Of a DNA stretch of 64,000 nt, positions 59,953-64,000 are shown piece after piece (the stretch's first letter is position 1; every line of letters starts with the position of its first letter). The stretch is from assembly GCF_006384975.1 (NCBI RefSeq), contig NZ_CP021645.1, positions 1,454,001 to 1,518,000 of the forward strand. Direction: 5' to 3'. Position numbers and translations under genes: made by a program. The DNA is from Pseudomonas oryzihabitans. GTDB taxonomy: Bacteria > Pseudomonadota > Gammaproteobacteria > Pseudomonadales > Pseudomonadaceae. Below the pieces are notes generated by a model, which was not told where the DNA came from, did no database searches, and worked only from the letters and a program-made list of their open reading frames with translations.

Positions 59953-61404
59953 ATGACCTTTACCTACGAACACCTCATCGCCCTCCTGCCGATCCTCATC
60001 ACCGGCTTCACCGCCGTGGTGGTGATGCTGGGCATCGCCTGGCGACGGGATCACACCCTCATCCCGACCCTCGGCGTGATCGGTCTCAACCTGGCCCTGC
60101 TGTCCTGCATTCCGGCTCTGGGCGTCGGCGCCATCGACGTCACCCCGCTGCTGCGGATCGACGGCTTCACCTGCTTCTACATGGCGCTGATCCTGATCGC
60201 CACCCTGGCCTGCATGACCCTGTCGCATGCCTACATGGAAGGCTATCCGGGCAACCGTGAAGAGCTGTACCTGCTGCTGCTGATCTCCGCCACCGGCGGT
60301 CTGGTGCTGGTGGCGGCGCAGAGCGTCGCCGGCCTGTTCATCGGCCTGGAACTGCTGTCGGTACCGGTCTACGGCCTGGTGGCCTACAGCTACTTCAACC
60401 GCCGCTCCCTGGAAGCGGGCATGAAGTACCTGGTGCTGTCCGCCGCTGGCTCGGCCATCCTGCTGTTCGGCATGGCCCTGCTCTACGCCCAGTCCGGCAG
60501 CCTGAGCTTCGCCGACATCGGCGTGCAGATGGACGCCCCGGCCAGCACCGGCCTGCTGATGGAAATCGGCCTCGGCATGCTGATCGTCGGCCTGGGCTTC
60601 AAGCTGTCGCTGGTGCCCTTCCACCTCTGGACGCCGGACGTCTACGAAGGCTCTCCGGCCCCGGTGGGTGCCTTCCTGGCCACCGCCAGCAAGGTCGCCG
60701 TGTTCGCCGTGCTGATGCGGGTGTTCCAGACCATGCCCCTGGCTACCCAGGACGGCTGGCTGCACGACACCATCGCCTTCATCGCCATCGCCTCCATGCT
60801 GGTGGGTAACCTGCTGGCCCTGATGCAGAACAACCTCAAGCGTCTGCTGGGTTATTCCTCCATCTCCCACTTCGGCTACCTGCTGGTGGCGGTGGCCTCG
60901 GGCGAAGGCCTGTCGATGGAAGCCGCGGCGGTCTACCTGGTGACCTATGTCTTCACCAGCCTGGGTGCCTTCGGCGTGATCACCCTGATGTCCAGCCCGA
61001 GCAACGGCCAGCGCGATGCCGATGCCCTGTTCGAGTACCGTGGCCTGTTCTGGCACCGTCCGTACCTGACCGCGGCGCTGACGGTGATGATGCTGTCGCT
61101 GGCCGGTATTCCGCTCACCGCGGGCTTCATCGGCAAGTTCTATGTCATCACCGTGGGCGTGGAAGCCGGCATGTGGTGGCAGACCGCAGCCATCGTGCTG
61201 GGTAGCGCCATCGGCCTGTTCTACTACCTGCGCGTCATGGTCACCCTGTACCTGACCCGCCAGGGCCTGCAGCGCCACGATGCACCGATGAACTGGGGCC
61301 AGCGCGCCGGTGGCGTGATGCTGATCGCCATTTCAATCGCCACCTTCATCCTCGGCGTCTATCCGCAGCCCCTGCTGCAACTGGCGCAGCTGACGGTGTT
61401 CTGA
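59953..61404 (+). CDS. nuoN: NADH-quinone oxidoreductase subunit N
   Basis: 483 residues, the third antiporter-like subunit and last gene of the operon. Conserved parts are GLELLSVPVYGLVAYSYFNRRSLEAGMKYLVLSAAGSA and FKLSLVPFHLWTPDVYEGSPAPV. It starts at ATG 59953, 7 bp after nuoM; the frame before it is shadow of nuoM. Confidence 0.97.
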   Translation: MTFTYEHLIALLPILITGFTAVVVMLGIAWRRDHTLIPTLGVIGLNLALLSCIPALGVGAIDVTPLLRIDGFTCFYMALILIATLACMTLSHAYMEGYPGNREELYLLLLISATGGLVLVAAQSVAGLFIGLELLSVPVYGLVAYSYFNRRSLEAGMKYLVLSAAGSAILLFGMALLYAQSGSLSFADIGVQMDAPASTGLLMEIGLGMLIVGLGFKLSLVPFHLWTPDVYEGSPAPVGAFLATASKVAVFAVLMRVFQTMPLATQDGWLHDTIAFIAIASMLVGNLLALMQNNLKRLLGYSSISHFGYLLVAVASGEGLSMEAAAVYLVTYVFTSLGAFGVITLMSSPSNGQRDADALFEYRGLFWHRPYLTAALTVMMLSLAGIPLTAGFIGKFYVITVGVEAGMWWQTAAIVLGSAIGLFYYLRVMVTLYLTRQGLQRHDAPMNWGQRAGGVMLIAISIATFILGVYPQPLLQLAQLTVF

Positions 61405-61420
61405 TCCCCTGCGTCGCTCG

Positions 61421-61444
61421 CGATCCCCGCTTCGGCGGGGATCG
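61421..61444 (+). terminator. nuo operon terminator with UUCG tetraloop
   Basis: CGATCCCCGC (61421-61430), loop TTCG, GCGGGGATCG (61435-61444): a perfect 10-bp stem followed by TCGTTTC, 16 bp after the nuoN stop. Confidence 0.85.
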
Positions 61445-61549
61445 TCGTTTCTGGGGTCCACGAAGACCCGCCTTGGCAGGGTCGCACCCTGACCGCTACC
61501 CTCGACGCCCTACCCCGCTTCTGTACTTTTCTGGAGACCCTTTTCTCCC

Positions 61550-63583
61550 ATGCCTGCGTTGAAACCCCTTGCTCTCGCCATCGGCCTGCTACTCAGCGGC
61601 CAGGCACTCGCCGCTCCCGTGTTCGACGTCAACGAACTGGGTGATCCCGCCACTGCCTGCACCGACCTCGATGCCTTCGTCAACGCCAAGTGGGTGGCGG
61701 CCAATCCGATTCCGCCGGACAAGTCACGCTGGGGTTCCTTCATGGCCCTGGGCGAAAAGTCGCTCAACGACCAGCATGCCATCCTGCAGCGCGCCGCCCA
61801 CGAGGCGGATCGTGCGGCCCAGGGTTCGGTGGAGCAGAAGATCGGCTGGCTCTATCGCTCGGGGATGGACGAGGCCGCCATCGAGCGCGCCGGCTATCGA
61901 CCGATCCAGCCGCAGCTGGCCGCCATCGACGGGCTGCGCACCACGGCCGACGTGGTGAAGTACCTGCAACAGAGTTTCGCCCGAGGCGACATGCAGGTGT
62001 TTTCCTTCGGCTCCGGCGCCGACTACCAGAACGCCAAGCAGCAGATTGCCTACGCCTTCCAGGGCGGCCTCGGCCTGCCGACGCCCGATTACTACACCGA
62101 GGCCGACTACGCCAAGCTGCGCCAGGCCTATCTCAAGCATGTCGCCCGACTGCTGACCCTCACCGGGGTACCCAAGGCCCAGGCCGCCGCCCAGGCCGAA
62201 CTGGTGCTGGCCCTCGAAAGCCGCCTCGCCCGTGCCTCGGTCAAACCGGTGGACCTGCGCAACCCGGAGAACCAGTACCACTACCTGAGCTTCGCCGAGG
62301 CGAACCAGGTGACGCCGCATTTCGACTGGCAGGCCTTCTTCGCCAGTCAGGGCGTCCACGGCCAGCAAGGTTTTTCGCTGTCCCAGCCCGGCTTCTTCGC
62401 CGAATTCGACCGGATGCTGGCCGATACGCCCATCGAGCAATGGCAGGCCTATCTGCGCGCCCATGTGATCGACGATGCCGCGCCCTGGCTATCCAAGCCC
62501 TTCCAGCAGGAAAGCTTCGACTTCAACCAGAAGACCCTGAGTGGCCAGCAGCAGCAGAGCGAACGCTGGAAGCGGGTGCTGCGCGCGGTCAATGGCGCCA
62601 TGGGCGAAGGCCTCGGCCAGCTCTATGTACAGGAGCATTTCTCGCCCCAGGCCAAGGCCCGCGCGCAAGAGCTGGTGGACAACGTGATGCAGGCGCTTAG
62701 AGCGCGCATCGAGAAACTCGACTGGATGAGCCCCGAGACCAAGCAGAAGGCGTTGGCCAAGTGGGACAGCTTCCTGCCCAAGATCGGCTATCCGGAGCGC
62801 TGGCGCGATTGGAGCGGCCTGACGATCAAGCCCCAGAGCTTCTACGCCAACCTGGAAGCCGCCTCGCGCTTCAACTATCGCCATGACCTGGACAAGATCG
62901 GCAAGCCCACCGACCGCCAGGAATGGGGCATGCTGCCGCAGACGGTGAACGCCTACTACAGCTCCACCGACAACACCATCAACTTCCCGGCTGCCATCCT
63001 GCAGCCACCGTTCTTCTATGCGGACGGCGACGACGCCATCAACTACGGCGGCATCGGCGCGGTGATCGGGCACGAGGCCAGCCACGGCTTCGACGACCAG
63101 GGCAGCAAGTTCGATGGTGCGGGCAACCAGGTGGACTGGTGGACACCTGCCGATCGGGAGGCCTTCGAGGCCCGGACCGGCAAGCTGGTGGAGCAATTCG
63201 ACAACTACCATCCGCTACCGGACCACCCGGAGCTGCACGTCAACGGCAAGCTGACCCTGGGCGAGAACATCGGCGACCTCGGTGGCATCAACGCCGCCTA
63301 CGATGCCCTGCAACTGGCGCTGGCCAAGCAGCCGGAAGAAGCCCGCAGCAAAATCGATGGCTATACCCAGGAGCAGCGCTTCTTCCTCAACTGGGCGCGG
63401 GTCTGGCGTGGCTCGATCCGCGAAGAGCAGGCACGCCTGTTCCTCAACACCGATCCCCATGCGCCCATGAGATTCCGCGCCATCGGCGCACCGTCCAACA
63501 TGCCGTCCTTCGCTCAGGCGTTCAGTTGCAAGCCAGGCGATGCCATGGTCCGCCCGGACGCCAAGCGGGTGGAGATCTGGTGA
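61550..63583 (+). CDS. Secreted M13-family zinc metallopeptidase
   Basis: 677 residues with a signal peptide (MPALKPLALAIGLLLSGQALA) and the neprilysin/PepO layout: N-terminal helical lobe and C-terminal catalytic lobe. HEASH in GHEASHGFDDQG binds zinc, with the third ligand in GENIGDLGG and the substrate-binding NAYY (TVNAYYSST). Periplasmic or extracellular oligopeptidase. No close partner; it follows nuo behind the terminator. Confidence 0.93.
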   Translation: MPALKPLALAIGLLLSGQALAAPVFDVNELGDPATACTDLDAFVNAKWVAANPIPPDKSRWGSFMALGEKSLNDQHAILQRAAHEADRAAQGSVEQKIGWLYRSGMDEAAIERAGYRPIQPQLAAIDGLRTTADVVKYLQQSFARGDMQVFSFGSGADYQNAKQQIAYAFQGGLGLPTPDYYTEADYAKLRQAYLKHVARLLTLTGVPKAQAAAQAELVLALESRLARASVKPVDLRNPENQYHYLSFAEANQVTPHFDWQAFFASQGVHGQQGFSLSQPGFFAEFDRMLADTPIEQWQAYLRAHVIDDAAPWLSKPFQQESFDFNQKTLSGQQQQSERWKRVLRAVNGAMGEGLGQLYVQEHFSPQAKARAQELVDNVMQALRARIEKLDWMSPETKQKALAKWDSFLPKIGYPERWRDWSGLTIKPQSFYANLEAASRFNYRHDLDKIGKPTDRQEWGMLPQTVNAYYSSTDNTINFPAAILQPPFFYADGDDAINYGGIGAVIGHEASHGFDDQGSKFDGAGNQVDWWTPADREAFEARTGKLVEQFDNYHPLPDHPELHVNGKLTLGENIGDLGGINAAYDALQLALAKQPEEARSKIDGYTQEQRFFLNWARVWRGSIREEQARLFLNTDPHAPMRFRAIGAPSNMPSFAQAFSCKPGDAMVRPDAKRVEIW

Positions 63584-63656
63584 TGAACGCGGGGCGCAGC
63601 GACGACGGGTATCGCTTTTGCATCGCCTTGCGTCCCCTCTCTCCGGCGCCCCGCCC

Positions 63657-64000
63657 ATGCCCCTAGAACTCGCCACCGCCGAAGCCAGCGTGACCGGCCC
63701 GCGCAAGGAAAACCAGGATGCCTTGCGCAGCGTCCAGCCCAGTGCGGCGTTGGCGGCGACCAAGGGGCATCTGTTCGCCCTGGCCGATGGTGTCAGCGGC
63801 TGTCCGGATGGCGGACTGGCCGCCCGTGCCACCCTGCAGGCCCTGGCGCTGGATTATTACGCCACGCCGGAGACCTGGCCGGTGGCCCAGGCGCTGGAAC
63901 GGCTGCTGCTGGCGCAGAATCGCTGGCTGCAGGCCGCCGGCAACGGCCAACCCCTACTGACCACCCTGACCGCCCTGGTGATCCGCGGGCGCCGCTACAC
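63657..64000 (+). CDS. PP2C-type protein phosphatase, 5' part (3' end outside window)
   Basis: The first 114 residues of a frame that runs off the window. PRKENQDA and FALADGVSG are the first two metal-binding PP2C motifs. In Pseudomonas such proteins often carry a C-terminal Ser/Thr kinase domain beside nitrate-assimilation genes; whether this one does cannot be seen. ATG 63657 lacks a clear ribosome-binding site. Confidence 0.8.
   Translation, partial: MPLELATAEASVTGPRKENQDALRSVQPSAALAATKGHLFALADGVSGCPDGGLAARATLQALALDYYATPETWPVAQALERLLLAQNRWLQAAGNGQPLLTTLTALVIRGRRY

Overview
The window is a contiguous, roughly 65% GC stretch of a Pseudomonas-type gammaproteobacterial chromosome. The evidence is the fused nuoCD gene, the monomeric isocitrate dehydrogenase, a XenA-type old yellow enzyme, and the order idh-nudJ-mnmA-hflD-purB-roxA-(PLD-like)-(secretin-N-like)-nuoABCDEFGHIJKLMN, which as I recall resembles the corresponding P. 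aeruginosa region. A species in or near the P. oryzihabitans group is possible but is only a guess. I see no rRNA, tRNA, CRISPR array, phage or insertion sequence.

Region 1 (1-2042) holds the 3' part of a chemoreceptor and a NYN-domain protein. Region 2 (2227-11911) is an accessory catabolic cluster. It has an aldehyde dehydrogenase, a TetR regulator with a palindromic operator inside the promoter of the next operon, an FMN/FAD demethylase-like protein of the DgcA/StcD/trimethylamine dehydrogenase type, an M24-fold protein of the DddP clade, a complete polar-amino-acid-type ABC importer, and an Ldh-family oxidoreductase. It reads as uptake and stepwise breakdown of a small zwitterionic compound (N-methylated amino acid, betaine or sulfonium) whose identity the sequence does not give. 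Several of its enzymes depart from textbook active-site residues, and this is the strongest candidate for an undescribed system.

Region 3 (11943-27440) starts with a CHASE4-PAS-GGDEF-EAL c-di-GMP protein, then holds purine degradation in two blocks. Block one is xdhABC-guaD (guanine and hypoxanthine to urate). Block two is hiuH divergent from puuE-uraD-alc-allA (hydroxyisourate to glyoxylate and urea). No urate oxidase is present, so the middle step must be encoded elsewhere. Between the blocks are a xenA/arsR divergent pair and an exported GDSL hydrolase. Two identical TTGTATACAA palindromes lie between hiuH and puuE.

Region 4 (27437-37117) is a mix: two overlapping EamA transporters, an exported DUF3060 protein, a LysR regulator, a periplasmic cyclophilin, an ABC half-transporter, queD, a Pit phosphate transporter and several small or unknown membrane proteins. 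Region 5 (37539-46219) is conserved housekeeping: idh, nudJ, mnmA, hflD, purB, then a roxA operon with two poorly understood partners. A 140-bp palindromic element sits directly behind the purB stop codon. Region 6 (46220-61404) is the complete 13-gene respiratory complex I operon, preceded by a markedly AT-rich promoter segment with palindromes, and closed by a UUCG-loop terminator. The window ends with an M13 zinc peptidase and the start of a PP2C-type phosphatase gene.
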